DNA of 64,000 nucleotides from Flammeovirgaceae bacterium UBA2371 (GCA_002345965.1 DDTF01000022.1:2091-66090); one strand, 5' to 3'; numbered from the stretch's first letter, positions 17,063-26,944 are shown. Made by a program: numbers and translations. The notes: a model not told the origin generated them from the letters alone.

Positions 17063-17086
17063 GGGGCAGGCGAATTCGTCTGCCCC
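17063..17086 (+). terminator. Rho-independent terminator of the fasciclin gene
   Basis: GGGGCAGGCG and CGTCTGCCCC form a 10-bp stem (one G-T pair) around a 4-base AATT centre, followed by ATTTTTTT. It lies 26 bases behind the fasciclin stop and just before the convergent alcohol dehydrogenase stop, so it may serve both, though the T-run favours the plus strand. Confidence 0.85.
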
Positions 17087-17092
17087 ATTTTT

Positions 17093-18136
17093 TTATACAA
17101 ATGCATTGATCACTACAACCCCTTTGTTTTCAAAATTATTCATGTTAGGCAAGGCTACTGTTGCTTCTTGAAGTGTAATTGTCCTTTCAATCAGTTTTTC
17201 AGGCTGAAGTTTTCCTGCTTTAATCATCTCCAACATAGGTGGGTACTGAAAAGCCTGCATGCCATGGCTGCCGATAATTTCCAGTTCGTTGGCCAATACC
17301 TGGTCCATTGGTACCTTTGGATGTTGGTGGTCGCCTGTCATCAGGCCCACCTGAATGTGTTTACCCCTCTTCCTCAAATTGGAGATGGAGTTGAAGCAAG
17401 TGACCGCACTCCCCAGAGCATCTACTGATACGTGTACTCCTCCATGAGAAATCGATTTAATCTGAGCTACTACATCCTTATTGTTCGATGCATTGACAGT
17501 GGCCATGGCTCCTAGTTTTTTGGCCAAGGCCAGCGTATCATCACGGATGTCTACTGCGATCACCTGTGCACCCAGTGCATGGGCAATCATAATGGCGGAC
17601 AATCCTACTCCCCCACAACCATGTACGGCTACATACTGTCCGCCTGTGACTTTCCCTTGTGCAACGATGGCCCTGAATGAGGTGATGAACCGACAACCTA
17701 AAGTGGCCGCGGTAATATCAGAAATCTCATCCGGAATTTTCACGAGGTTGGTGTCTGCATAATCCAACGCCACATATTCTGCAAAGGATCCCCAATGTGT
17801 AAACCCTGGCTGCGATTGATGGTCGCACACCTGATGATTGCCAGAAATACATTGTCCACAACTTCCACAGCCGCAGACAAAAGGAACGGTGACGCGATCA
17901 CCGACTTTGAAGTTCAAAACCTCTTTGCCGATGGCTTCAATGGTGCCAGCCAATTCATGACCGGGTACATGCGGCAAACGTATATCGCTGTCGTGGCCCA
18001 TCCATCCATGCCAATCACTGCGACACAAACCGGTGGCCGTTACTTTTACTACAACCCCGTTAGGCTTTGGCGTGGGGTCACTTACATTCTGAATGGTGAC
18101 AGGACCTTGAAAGGTGTCATAAACTGCTGCTCTCAT
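17093..18136 (-). CDS. Zinc-dependent alcohol dehydrogenase family protein
   Basis: A 347-residue medium-chain dehydrogenase that oxidises an alcohol (or reduces an aldehyde) with NAD(P). Catalytic zinc ligands are visible as C38 (GLCRSDWHG) and H60-E61 (PGHELAG), with a later Cys in TLGCRF; the structural zinc site is C90, C93, C96, C104 (CGCGSCGQCISGNHQVC). The Rossmann motif GCGGVGLSA lies near residue 174. Length and motifs are those of the family. The substrate is not determinable. It stands alone, converging on the fasciclin gene. Confidence 0.92.
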   Translation of the reverse strand: MRAAVYDTFQGPVTIQNVSDPTPKPNGVVVKVTATGLCRSDWHGWMGHDSDIRLPHVPGHELAGTIEAIGKEVLNFKVGDRVTVPFVCGCGSCGQCISGNHQVCDHQSQPGFTHWGSFAEYVALDYADTNLVKIPDEISDITAATLGCRFITSFRAIVAQGKVTGGQYVAVHGCGGVGLSAIMIAHALGAQVIAVDIRDDTLALAKKLGAMATVNASNNKDVVAQIKSISHGGVHVSVDALGSAVTCFNSISNLRKRGKHIQVGLMTGDHQHPKVPMDQVLANELEIIGSHGMQAFQYPPMLEMIKAGKLQPEKLIERTITLQEATVALPNMNNFENKGVVVINAFV

Positions 18137-18323
18137 AAATACTTTTCCTGGAAACGGAAAGATAACATTTTTAAGAGTTGGAAATAATCCAATACTCCTG
18201 CCAAGGGTATTTGGCTGTTTGCAGGGGCTTTCCCTTCTTTCAATAGGAAAGTTCTTTCATCAGATATTATTAAACTTGCTTCAAAATATTTCCATCTATT
18301 TTATAAGACCTGTAAGCAACTCT

Positions 18324-19031
18324 TTAGCTTATATTCAGATTAAATAAATACCCCACTACTGCTGTCAGTCCCATTGCAATTGTTCCCCAAAATGTGATTC
18401 TAAGAATGGCTTTGCCAATACTTGAGCCGCCAGTTTTTGCCGATACGGCCCCTAACAATATGAGGAAGAAAAGGGCGAAACCGTAAAGAGAATATTCCAT
18501 ACTATTCAAAGGCAAAAAGAGGGTAACCATAAACGGCAATATTCCACCTGCTGTAAACGCTGCCCCCGATGCCAAAGCAGCCTGTATGGGTTTGGCTTTA
18601 CTTATTTCATTGAGCCCCAACTCATCTCTTATGTGTGCTGCCAGCGCATCTTTTTCGGTCAGTTCTTTTGCAACAATTGCTGCCGTCTCCTTTTTTAAGC
18701 CTCTGTTTTCATAAATTTCAGTGAGGCGTTGCAATTCAATTTCAGGCATTTCCTCCAGTTCTATTCTCTCTCTTTCAATGTCTGCTTTTTCAATGTCCGT
18801 CTGTGAACTCACGGAAACATACTCTCCTGCTGCCATTGATAAAGCGCCCGCCACCATACCAGCCAAAGTAGCCAACACCAAAGGTTCTCGGATGTCACTT
18901 GCTGCTGCCACGCCTATGGCAAGACTTGCGGTTGATAAAATCCCATCATTGGCGCCTAATACGGCTGCCCTTAACCAATTACTTCGGTGGATGTAGTGGT
19001 TCTCTAAATAATCATCTATGTCTTCAGCCAT
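18324..19031 (-). CDS. VIT1/CCC1-family membrane transporter
   Basis: A 235-residue protein of the vacuolar iron transporter-like (DUF125) family, which moves Fe2+ or Mn2+ across membranes. The N-terminal ANDGILSTASLAIGVAAA, AGALSMAAGEYVSVSSQTD and the later GAAFTAGGILPFM are family blocks; about five membrane helices are seen, with a charged cytosolic helix pair (about residues 85-140, rich in Glu) where metal-binding acidic residues normally lie. It is divergent from the small secreted protein and RND operon; no metal regulator is adjacent. Confidence 0.88.
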   Translation of the reverse strand: MAEDIDDYLENHYIHRSNWLRAAVLGANDGILSTASLAIGVAAASDIREPLVLATLAGMVAGALSMAAGEYVSVSSQTDIEKADIERERIELEEMPEIELQRLTEIYENRGLKKETAAIVAKELTEKDALAAHIRDELGLNEISKAKPIQAALASGAAFTAGGILPFMVTLFLPLNSMEYSLYGFALFFLILLGAVSAKTGGSSIGKAILRITFWGTIAMGLTAVVGYLFNLNIS

Positions 19032-19227
19032 TTGGAAAATGTTTTATTCCGTTCATAACACATTAAGTTTTTATAACTACCGACCTTCATTTTTAATTCA
19101 ATATAACAAATTATCGATGGTTGAATTCAAGCCGTTTTTTCTTGTGATCTACACTATATATACAGATCGCATTGACATCAGAAAAGCTTCCTTTACCAGC
19201 TTGTAGATTTAGTTTATCCGATAAATA

Positions 19228-19258
19228 TTTGACAATAAAATGAACTTCACTAAGTTCG
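19228..19258 (+). promoter_or_regulatory. Candidate Bacteroidota promoter for the secreted protein/RND operon
   Basis: TTTG at 19228-19231 and TAAGTTCG at 19251-19258 (one mismatch to TAnnTTTG) are 19 bases apart, the spacing typical of the Bacteroidota -33/-7 promoter. The predicted start of transcription falls a few bases before the ATG at 19269, giving a very short leader. Confidence 0.5.
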
Positions 19259-19268
19259 CGCCTTGAAT

Positions 19269-19667
19269 ATGAAGTTCATAGCTGGTATTTATCTATCGCT
19301 GTGTATCCTTTTACTAGGTGGGGTTGACTTCCTTTCGGCCCATACCGACAATAGATCTCTCGAAATCCCTTCCCTTACCAGCTTTCAAGGCCCATGCTAT
19401 AGTAATGCTACGCTTTCACTGGGAGAGCAATCCCGGCTGATACAACCGTTTCATGGCAGAGAGAAAGCAATTATTAAACATGATACCATTGCTGAGTTTG
19501 AAGAAGAGGAGGATTCAGATGGTTATTACGCTTCATCCAGCAATGGATTCACTTCTAGCGCATGGGTATATAACCAGAACTTAACAAAGGGCTGCCTTTC
19601 CTACAGCGCATTTAACTCTTTATCCATACAGAAACAGTATCTCCTGTTTCAGGTATTCAGAATCTGA
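19269..19667 (+). CDS. Small secreted protein, unknown function
   Basis: A 132-residue protein with a signal peptide (KFIAGIYLSLCILLLGGVDFLSAH). The ATG at 19269 is preferred over a TTG two codons earlier. The mature part has an acidic run (EFEEEEDSD) followed by a Ser/Tyr/Asn-rich region and no family I recognise. It lies 147 bases upstream of the RND efflux genes on the same strand, behind a good candidate promoter, so it may be the first gene of that transcript. Its role in efflux, if any, is unknown. Confidence 0.55.
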   Translation: MKFIAGIYLSLCILLLGGVDFLSAHTDNRSLEIPSLTSFQGPCYSNATLSLGEQSRLIQPFHGREKAIIKHDTIAEFEEEEDSDGYYASSSNGFTSSAWVYNQNLTKGCLSYSAFNSLSIQKQYLLFQVFRI

Positions 19668-19674
19668 TCCCTTT

Positions 19675-19696
19675 CAGGCACTCTAATTATTGCCTG
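19675..19696 (+). terminator. Weak hairpin between the secreted protein and RND operon
   Basis: CAGGCA and TGCCTG pair across a 10-base AT-rich loop, 8 bases behind the stop of the small secreted protein. The following bases (TCCATTTTAC) form only a short T-run, so this could be a partial terminator or attenuator rather than a full stop. Confidence 0.3.
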
Positions 19697-19814
19697 TCCA
19701 TTTTACATTTTAAGTATAACATCCTGCGATTTGAGCACGCAGAACGCCTGAGCGTAATTGTTATCTACTTTTTTTAAAACCTTAACAAACCCATTCTAAA
19801 GCCAAATTATCAAA

Positions 19815-20897
19815 ATGAGAATTCTCATGTACATCAGCTTATGCACATTGTTGCTTCATACAAGCTGTCACTCAGAAAAAGAAGGAACCAAAGAAAAAGA
19901 AACCAATTTCCTGGTTACCAGTCCGATGAAGATGGATACGTCTATTAGCAAAATCTACGTATGTCAAATCCGGTCTATCAATCACATTGAGGTAAGGGCC
20001 CTTGAAAAAGGATACCTGCAAAGCATTTATGTGGATGAAGGTCAATTGATAAAGAAGGGGCAGCTGATGTTTCAGGTGATGCCTGCCATGTATCAGGCAG
20101 AACTACAAAAAGCACAAGCTGAAGCCAACTTCGCGGAGATTGAATACCAGAACACCAAATCCTTGGCCGACAGTAACATTGTATCTAAAAATGAGCTGGC
20201 CCTGGCCAAAGCCAAATTGGATAAAGCCAATGCTGAAGTATCGCTGGCGCAGGTACACTTAGGGTTTACCCAAATCAGGGCCCCCTTCGATGGAATTATG
20301 GATCGCTTTCATGTAAGGATTGGAAGTCTATTGGATGAGGGTGAATTGCTGACCGTACTTTCTGACAATAGTAAAATGTGGGTGTATTTCAACGTGCCCG
20401 AAGCAGAGTACCTTGAATACAAAACAGCCATCAACAAGGATAGTCTGGTCCATGTGAACCTGATGATGGCCAACAATAAGCTTTTCCCTTATCACGGTGT
20501 AATAGAAACCATCGAAGCCGATTTCAATAACGAAACGGGAAACATTGCATTCAGAGCCACCTTCCCCAACCCTAAAAGGTTGCTGAGACATGGAGAGACC
20601 GGGAATATCATTATGAACGTGCCCCTTAATAATGCATTGCTCATTCCTCAGAAGTCCACTTTTGAGGTGCTCGACAAAAAGTACGTATACGTAATTGATG
20701 AGGACAATACTGTTCGATCAAGACAAATTACCATTACTGCAGAGATGCCACACCTTTATGCCGTTGGCGATGGTTTGGCAGAAGGCGATAAAATCCTGCT
20801 AGATGGATTGCGACTTGTAAGGGAAAACGAAAAAATACATTATAAACTCGTAGCCCCTCACGATGCCATCTCACACCTGGAATTGTACGCAGAATAA
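19815..20897 (+). CDS. RND efflux periplasmic adaptor subunit (lipoprotein)
   Basis: A 360-residue membrane fusion protein for the RND pump that follows 24 bases later. It has a lipoprotein signal (MYISLCTLLLHTSC), a split lipoyl-like domain (EVRALEKGYLQSIYVDEGQL and IRAPFDGIMDRFHVRIGSLL), a helical hairpin (about residues 95-140), a beta-barrel and a membrane-proximal domain. This is the AcrA/MexA layout. Lipid anchoring ties it to the inner or outer leaf of the periplasm. Order adaptor-pump-channel is the usual one. Confidence 0.93.
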   Translation: MRILMYISLCTLLLHTSCHSEKEGTKEKETNFLVTSPMKMDTSISKIYVCQIRSINHIEVRALEKGYLQSIYVDEGQLIKKGQLMFQVMPAMYQAELQKAQAEANFAEIEYQNTKSLADSNIVSKNELALAKAKLDKANAEVSLAQVHLGFTQIRAPFDGIMDRFHVRIGSLLDEGELLTVLSDNSKMWVYFNVPEAEYLEYKTAINKDSLVHVNLMMANNKLFPYHGVIETIEADFNNETGNIAFRATFPNPKRLLRHGETGNIIMNVPLNNALLIPQKSTFEVLDKKYVYVIDEDNTVRSRQITITAEMPHLYAVGDGLAEGDKILLDGLRLVRENEKIHYKLVAPHDAISHLELYAE

Positions 20898-20921
20898 TTT
20901 GGCTACTTAAAAACAAAAGCA

Positions 20922-23900
20922 ATGTTTAGTAAAATTATTCACAGACCTGTCTTTGCTATCGTCCTTTCCGTGATTTTCGTCTTTACGGGCACGCTGGCGA
21001 TTAAGCAACTTCCTATATCTCAATTTCCGCAGATCGCTCCAACAACCGTAAGCATTTTTATTGCTTACCCTGGGTCCAGTGCGGACGTATTGATAAAATC
21101 TACACTGATCACGTTGGAAAATGCCATCAATGGTGTTCAGGGTATGCGTTACATGACCTCTGATGCCACCAGTGCAGGTGAGGCCACCGTCAGTATCATT
21201 TTTGAACCGGGTACCGATCCTAATCAGGCGGTGATCCGAGTCAAAACCAGGGTAGACCAGGTGATGCCACTTCTGCCCGAGCTGGTACAGCGTGAAGGTG
21301 TAATTATTACTCCTATTCAACCCAGTATGTTGATGTATGTAAACCTCTACAGCACCGATGAAAAGTTGGATGAGAAATTCCTTTACAACTATGCCAGTGT
21401 GAAGATGATTCCTGAAATCAACAGAATCAGTGGCGTTGCCAGATCGCAGATACTGGGTAGTCGTACCTATGCCATGCGTGTATGGCTCAATCCCGAACGC
21501 ATGCGTGCCTACAACATCTCTATCGAAGAAGTAATGGAAGCATTGGCGGAACAAAGTATCATCGGTCGTCCTGGCAGAATAGGGCAAAGTTCGGGTATTG
21601 CCGCGCAGTCGCTCGAGTATGTGCTTACCTATAAAGGGCGATACAACAAGCCGGAGGAATATGAAAGCGTTATCATCCGCGCCAACGCAGAAGGTGAAAG
21701 CATCACCTTAAAAGATATCGCCAATGTGGAATTAGGCAGTGAGTTCTTTGATATTTATTCCAACCTCGATGGTCACCCTTCTGCAGCCATTGTCTTGAAG
21801 CAGAACTATGGCAGCAATGCCAGCCAGGTAATCAAAGAAGTAAAAGAGAAGCTGGTAGAAATGAAGGCTACCTTCCCACCCGGAGTAGACTACAAAATCA
21901 GTTATGATGTTTCCCAATTTTTGGATGCCTCTATTGAAAAAGTATTGCACACCCTGGCCGAAGCTTTTGTGTTGGTGGCCATCGTGGTATTTATTTTCCT
22001 GGGTGACTGGAGATCCACTTTGATCCCAACACTTGCTGTGCCTGTTTCCCTGATAGGCGCGTTTTTCTTTATGCAGTTCTTTGGTCTTTCGATCAACCTC
22101 ATCACACTGTTTGCATTGGTGTTGGCCATTGGTATTGTAGTAGACAATGCCATTGTGGTGGTGGAAGCAGTACATGCCAAGATGGAAGAAAAAAATCTCA
22201 CACCGTACAAGGCAACACAGGAAGTACTTAAGGAAATCAGTGGTGCCATTGTTGCCATCACCCTGGTGATGACGGCTGTTTTTGTGCCGCTGGTCTTCAT
22301 CACCGGACCTGTTGGTGTTTTCTACCGACAGTTCTCCATCACCATGGCTACCTCCATCGTACTTTCAGGTGTAGTTGCACTTACACTTACTCCGGTACTT
22401 TGCGCCATGATATTGAGAAATACGCATGGTCAACCTAAAAAGAAGAACCTGCTGAACCGATCACTTGAAAGTTTCAACAGCGGATTTGAAAAAATTACCG
22501 GGAAATACACCGGACTTTTAAGGTTAATCGTCAACAGAAGGCTGGTGACCTTTGGCGTGTTGATAGCTTTTTGTGTAGGTATATTCTTAGAAAACCTCGT
22601 ACTGCCCTCTGGTTTTATTCCGGGTGAAGACCAGGGCACCATTTATGCCATCATCCAAACACCTCCGGGTGCCACGTTGGAGAGAACAAATAAAGTATCT
22701 CAGGAACTTCAAAAGATATGTGAAGAAGTTGATGGTGTTGAATCCGTTTCCTCTCTGGCTGGCTACGAGATCATGACAGAGGGACGGGGCTCCAACGCTG
22801 GTACTTGTTTGATCAACCTGAAGAATTGGTCTGATCGTGATCAATCTGTGAAAGAAATCATGGAAGAGCTGGAAGAGAAGTCGAAGGATCTTGGTGCTGT
22901 GGTTGAATTTTTTGAACCACCTGCTGTTCCAGGCTTTGGATCTTCAGGAGGTTTTTCTCTTCGCATGCTAGATAAAAACACCAGTACTGATTACCACGAG
23001 TTTGACAAAGTCAATAAAGAATTTATGGATAACCTTAGCAAGCGCAAAGAGCTTACGGGTTTGTTCACCTTTTTTGCAGCCAACTATCCACAGTACGAAT
23101 TGGTGATTGACAATAAAGCAGCCATGCAAAAAGGCGTATCGATTGGCAAAGCGATGGAAAACCTTAATATCATGATAGGCAGTACTTACGAGCAAGGGTT
23201 CATCCGATTTGATCGTTTTTTCAAAGTATATGTTCAATCTGCTCCCGAATTCAGAAAACTTCCTTCCGATGTACTGAATCTCTTTGTCAAGAATGATCAT
23301 GGGGAAATGGTGCCTTACTCCTCTTTCATGACCATGGAGAAGAAACAAGGGCCCAATGAAATTACCCGCTACAACATGTACAATTCTGCAGCCATCCGCG
23401 GTCTGCCCGCCAAGGGATATACCACCGCTGAGGCCATTCAGGCCATAAGAGAAGTGGCCAGCACCACTTTGCCCAAAGGCTACGATATTGCATGGGAAGG
23501 ACTTTCCTATGATGAATCCATCAGCGGAAATGAATCCGTTTACATATTCATCATTGTATTGGCTTTCGTCTATCTGGTGTTGGCGGCCCAGTACGAAAGT
23601 TTCCTCTTGCCACTGGCGGTGATCTTTTCACTTCCTATCGGTGTATTCGGTTCTTTCTTCCTGCTCAAGTTGATGGGCCTGGAGAATGACATCTACGCGC
23701 AGATCGGTCTGATCATGCTTATTGGATTATTGGGTAAGAATGCCGTGTTGATTGTAGAGTTTGCCGTGCAAAAGCACCGACATGGTGCCACCATCTTTGA
23801 AGCAGCTGTTGAGGGGGCTAAAGTTCGTTTCAGACCCATCTTGATGACTTCCTTCGCATTCATTGTGGGATTAATTCCTTTGGTAGTAGCAACTGGTGCT

Positions 23901-24095
23901 GGTGCCATTGGTAACAGAACGATTGGCGCCTCCGCATTGGGAGGTATGTTGCTGGGAACTATTTGCGGAGTCATCATTATTCCAGGACTCTATTACATCT
24001 TCGCCAACATGGCAGAAGGTCGGCAATTGCTGAGGGGTGAATACGACAGACCCTTGTCTGAAGAATTCGAACATACCAACACAACTAAGAAATGA
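20922..24095 (+). CDS. RND multidrug efflux permease (HAE1 family)
   Basis: A 1057-residue inner membrane pump of the AcrB type, driven by proton import. It shows an N-terminal helix (PVFAIVLSVIFVFTGTLAI), two large periplasmic loops and twelve helices. The proton-relay motif in helix 4 reads GIVVDNAIVVVE, with D408 kept and N409 where AcrB has a second Asp; K939 in GLLGKNAVLIVEFA is present. The change to DN is seen in other RND pumps, so it does not mean inactivity. Its stop overlaps the channel gene start by 4 bases. Substrates are likely hydrophobic compounds but unproven. Confidence 0.95.
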   Translation: MFSKIIHRPVFAIVLSVIFVFTGTLAIKQLPISQFPQIAPTTVSIFIAYPGSSADVLIKSTLITLENAINGVQGMRYMTSDATSAGEATVSIIFEPGTDPNQAVIRVKTRVDQVMPLLPELVQREGVIITPIQPSMLMYVNLYSTDEKLDEKFLYNYASVKMIPEINRISGVARSQILGSRTYAMRVWLNPERMRAYNISIEEVMEALAEQSIIGRPGRIGQSSGIAAQSLEYVLTYKGRYNKPEEYESVIIRANAEGESITLKDIANVELGSEFFDIYSNLDGHPSAAIVLKQNYGSNASQVIKEVKEKLVEMKATFPPGVDYKISYDVSQFLDASIEKVLHTLAEAFVLVAIVVFIFLGDWRSTLIPTLAVPVSLIGAFFFMQFFGLSINLITLFALVLAIGIVVDNAIVVVEAVHAKMEEKNLTPYKATQEVLKEISGAIVAITLVMTAVFVPLVFITGPVGVFYRQFSITMATSIVLSGVVALTLTPVLCAMILRNTHGQPKKKNLLNRSLESFNSGFEKITGKYTGLLRLIVNRRLVTFGVLIAFCVGIFLENLVLPSGFIPGEDQGTIYAIIQTPPGATLERTNKVSQELQKICEEVDGVESVSSLAGYEIMTEGRGSNAGTCLINLKNWSDRDQSVKEIMEELEEKSKDLGAVVEFFEPPAVPGFGSSGGFSLRMLDKNTSTDYHEFDKVNKEFMDNLSKRKELTGLFTFFAANYPQYELVIDNKAAMQKGVSIGKAMENLNIMIGSTYEQGFIRFDRFFKVYVQSAPEFRKLPSDVLNLFVKNDHGEMVPYSSFMTMEKKQGPNEITRYNMYNSAAIRGLPAKGYTTAEAIQAIREVASTTLPKGYDIAWEGLSYDESISGNESVYIFIIVLAFVYLVLAAQYESFLLPLAVIFSLPIGVFGSFFLLKLMGLENDIYAQIGLIMLIGLLGKNAVLIVEFAVQKHRHGATIFEAAVEGAKVRFRPILMTSFAFIVGLIPLVVATGAGAIGNRTIGASALGGMLLGTICGVIIIPGLYYIFANMAEGRQLLRGEYDRPLSEEFEHTNTTKK

Positions 24096-25522
24096 TGAAA
24101 AGAGTAATAAATAATTGCCTGGGTTTAGTTAGTATTTTGTTTGTACTATCGGCATGCACACCCACTATCATTCCTAAACAAGAGGATACGAAGACTCCTG
24201 ATAGTTTTAACAATTCGCTGGATACCACCAATACTGCAACCATCAATTGGAGGGACTATTTTGTTGACGCTCACCTTGCCACACTGATTGAAACTGCATT
24301 GCAGAACAATCAGGAACTGAACATTATTCTGCAGGAAATTGAGATTTCAAAAAATGAAGTAAGGGCAAGGAAAGGTGAGTATTTACCTTTTGTGGGCGTG
24401 CGTGGTGCAGCCGGAACAGAGAAAATTGGACGCTATACCAGCAAAGGTGCCAATGATGCCACCACAGACATTGAACCTGGTAAGGAAATGCCAGAACCCC
24501 TGCCTGATTTCATGGTTGGCGCCTATGCCAACTGGGAAGTAGACATTTGGCGCAAACTGCGCAATGCCAAGAAAGCTGCACTGGAAAGATACCTTGGCAG
24601 TGTGGAAGGTAAGAATTTTATGGTTACCCATTTGATTGCAGAAATCGCCAATTCGTATTACGAACTGTTGGCACTCGACAACCAATTGGAAATCATCAAA
24701 AGAAGCATAGAAATACAGAGCGATGCGTTGCAAATCGTGAAGCAGCAGAAAGAAGCTACACGCGTCACTGAACTGGCCGTGCGCAGGTTTGAAGCGCAAG
24801 TGTTGGGCACCAAAAGTTTGCAGTTTGACATTCAACAGCAGGTAACGGAAACCGAAAACAGGATCAACTTTTTGATCGGGAGATTCCCACAGCCTATCGA
24901 GAGGAATTCAGCGGCTTTTAATGATTTGTTGCCTTCCAACATCCAGGCGGGTATTCCTGCTCAACTGTTGCAAAACAGACCTGATGTAAGGCAAGCAGAG
25001 TTGGAGTTGGCAGCTGCCAAGTTGGATGTGAAAGTAGCCAAGGCCAGGTTCTATCCATCTTTGGACATCTCTGCGGGTATAGGTTTTCAGGCATTTGATC
25101 CCTCCTATCTGATTAAAACACCGGAGTCATTACTCTACGGTTTATTCGGTGATGTAGCTGCACCCCTTGTGAACAGAAATGCCATTAAGGCGATGTATTA
25201 CAGTGCCAACGCAAAACAAATTCAGGCCGTGTTCAACTATGAGCGCACCATTTTAAACGCTTATATAGAAGTAGCCAATCAGTTGGCGAACATCAGCAAC
25301 CTGGACAGAAGCTACAGCTTAAGGGCAGAGCAAGTGCAGGCGCTGAACGAGTCCATTACCATTTCGAATAACCTGTTCAAATCAGCAAGGGCAGATTATA
25401 TGGAAGTACTGCTGACCCAACGCGATGCACTGGAATCAAAATTTGAATTGATTGAAACCAAAAAACAGCAAATGAATGCAATGGTCAACATTTATCAGGC
25501 CCTGGGAGGTGGCTGGAAATAG
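24092..25522 (+). CDS. RND efflux outer membrane channel (NodT/OprM family lipoprotein)
   Basis: A 476-residue TolC-like channel. It has a lipoprotein signal (CLGLVSILFVLSAC), then two outer-membrane-efflux repeats with long helices (about residues 65-260 and 285-475), including LLQNRPDVRQAELELAAAK, a hallmark of the NodT subgroup. It completes the tripartite pump; the ATG overlaps the permease stop (ATGATG at 24092). Confidence 0.93.
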   Translation: MMKRVINNCLGLVSILFVLSACTPTIIPKQEDTKTPDSFNNSLDTTNTATINWRDYFVDAHLATLIETALQNNQELNIILQEIEISKNEVRARKGEYLPFVGVRGAAGTEKIGRYTSKGANDATTDIEPGKEMPEPLPDFMVGAYANWEVDIWRKLRNAKKAALERYLGSVEGKNFMVTHLIAEIANSYYELLALDNQLEIIKRSIEIQSDALQIVKQQKEATRVTELAVRRFEAQVLGTKSLQFDIQQQVTETENRINFLIGRFPQPIERNSAAFNDLLPSNIQAGIPAQLLQNRPDVRQAELELAAAKLDVKVAKARFYPSLDISAGIGFQAFDPSYLIKTPESLLYGLFGDVAAPLVNRNAIKAMYYSANAKQIQAVFNYERTILNAYIEVANQLANISNLDRSYSLRAEQVQALNESITISNNLFKSARADYMEVLLTQRDALESKFELIETKKQQMNAMVNIYQALGGGWK

Positions 25523-25705
25523 GGCTTAGGGGACCTCATTGAAACCAGACATAAAAGATGATCATCTTGGCTACAGGTTTAGTTTACCGTCATCTAATTG
25601 TTTGGGAATTTAATCTGGAGTCAACTTTAACTGATGCTGTATCTGATGTGTCAACGTTAATAGTGTAATTCCTTATTAGAGTGAGAGTCCCCTACTTTTT
25701 CTAAT

Positions 25706-25733
25706 AAAACCCCTGCAGTAATACAGGGGTTTT
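25706..25733. terminator. Bidirectional terminator between RND operon and M20 hydrolase
   Basis: AAAACCCCTG and CAGGGGTTTT form a perfect 10-bp stem around an 8-base loop, followed by TGTTTTT in the plus direction. It lies 35 bases beyond the minus-strand hydrolase stop and 184 bases beyond the plus-strand channel stop, so it can end both convergent transcripts. Confidence 0.85.
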
Positions 25734-25767
25734 GTTTTTACAGGTTTGATCCATTTCTTTCAGTTTG

Positions 25768-26904
25768 TCATTCACTTTCAAGGGCACTTGAAATTATACC
25801 AGCAAACATAACAACCCCTGCTGCCATAATCTCATCAGGAAAATCGTAGTCGGCATGGTGCAATGCGGGTGAATGGATACCTGCGCCCAGTCCAAACATC
25901 GCTGTTTTGTATTGTTTGGAATACCACCCAAAATCCTCCCCAAACTTAAATGGATAAGGGCGCTCGATCAACTCCAATTGATTGGCCCTGGCTGCTTCAA
26001 TGATCATTTTGTGACATAATGCATTGTTGATACTGGATGGAAAATATTCGAACCAATCCATTTCATATTGAAGGCCATGGGCATGTGCTATCTTCTGTAT
26101 CGTTGCTTCTATGTGCTGTTTTACTTTTTTCATCACCCCCTCGTTCCATGTTCTCAGGGTGTAATGTAGTTCTCCCCTTGCGGGTGAAACACCATAAGCC
26201 TTTTCCCCCATCAGGATGTGAATGGGTGTCAAAATGGTCATGTCCTCTCTGGAAGGATCGGGGATGTTTTGTTGAGACAATTCACTTATTAACGCAGCGA
26301 TGCCCCGAGCCGGATTGATCCCGTTTTCAGGCTCTGCAGCATGTGCCTCTTTACCTTTGAAGTAGACAGCAAAACTTTGCACTTCTGCGGAGAAGCCCTG
26401 CCTCATGGTGATGATACTGTTCAAAGGCATCCCCGGTATGTTATGAAGGGCAAATACATAATCTGGGTTGAGGATTTGGAAGCGAGCATCCTTCATCACT
26501 TCGTAGGCGCCCTTCCCTGTTTCTTCTGCAGGTTGAAAGAGCAATACAATTTTTCCTGATGAGAATGTCTGTTCCTTGATCCAAAATATCAATCCCGCTA
26601 CAATGGCCATGTGCCCGTCATGCCCACACTTGTGCGCGATGCCGTTGACATTGGATCGGTGGCTGAAGGTGTTTTGTTCTGCAATGGGCAGCGCATCCAG
26701 TTCGCAACGAATGACGATGGTTTTGCCAGGCAAGGCATATTCATATATTGCCATCAGGCCCTGCCCTCCCACCTGCTCTATGTATTGAGCTGGGTGATGG
26801 GTATCAATAAAACTTTTGATGCGTGCAGCGGTATGTACTTCGCTGCCCGACAACTCCGGATTTTGATGCAGTGTTTTTCTTAAATTCAGAACAGAAGGAT
26901 TCAT
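25768..26904 (-). CDS. M20-family amidohydrolase (N-acyl amino acid / hippurate hydrolase type)
   Basis: A 378-residue metallohydrolase of the M20D group that cleaves N-acyl amino acids or related amides. Visible motifs are RCELDALPI, CGHDGHMAIVAGL (metal Cys and His), PAEETGKGAYEVM (catalytic and metal Glu) and FALHNIPGMP; GKEAHAAEPENG lies in the dimerisation domain. No signal peptide is present, so it acts in the cytosol. Length is normal for the family. It appears monocistronic, with a terminator behind it. Confidence 0.92.
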   Translation of the reverse strand: MNPSVLNLRKTLHQNPELSGSEVHTAARIKSFIDTHHPAQYIEQVGGQGLMAIYEYALPGKTIVIRCELDALPIAEQNTFSHRSNVNGIAHKCGHDGHMAIVAGLIFWIKEQTFSSGKIVLLFQPAEETGKGAYEVMKDARFQILNPDYVFALHNIPGMPLNSIITMRQGFSAEVQSFAVYFKGKEAHAAEPENGINPARGIAALISELSQQNIPDPSREDMTILTPIHILMGEKAYGVSPARGELHYTLRTWNEGVMKKVKQHIEATIQKIAHAHGLQYEMDWFEYFPSSINNALCHKMIIEAARANQLELIERPYPFKFGEDFGWYSKQYKTAMFGLGAGIHSPALHHADYDFPDEIMAAGVVMFAGIISSALESE

Positions 26905-26944
26905 GCGCTGCTAAATAAATTATTCCTTAACATAATACCATTTA

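Noticed and set aside
20907..21587. A 226-codon open frame opposite the RND permease
   Set aside because: It mirrors the codon pattern of the pump gene and has many His/Arg/Thr runs typical of antisense frames.
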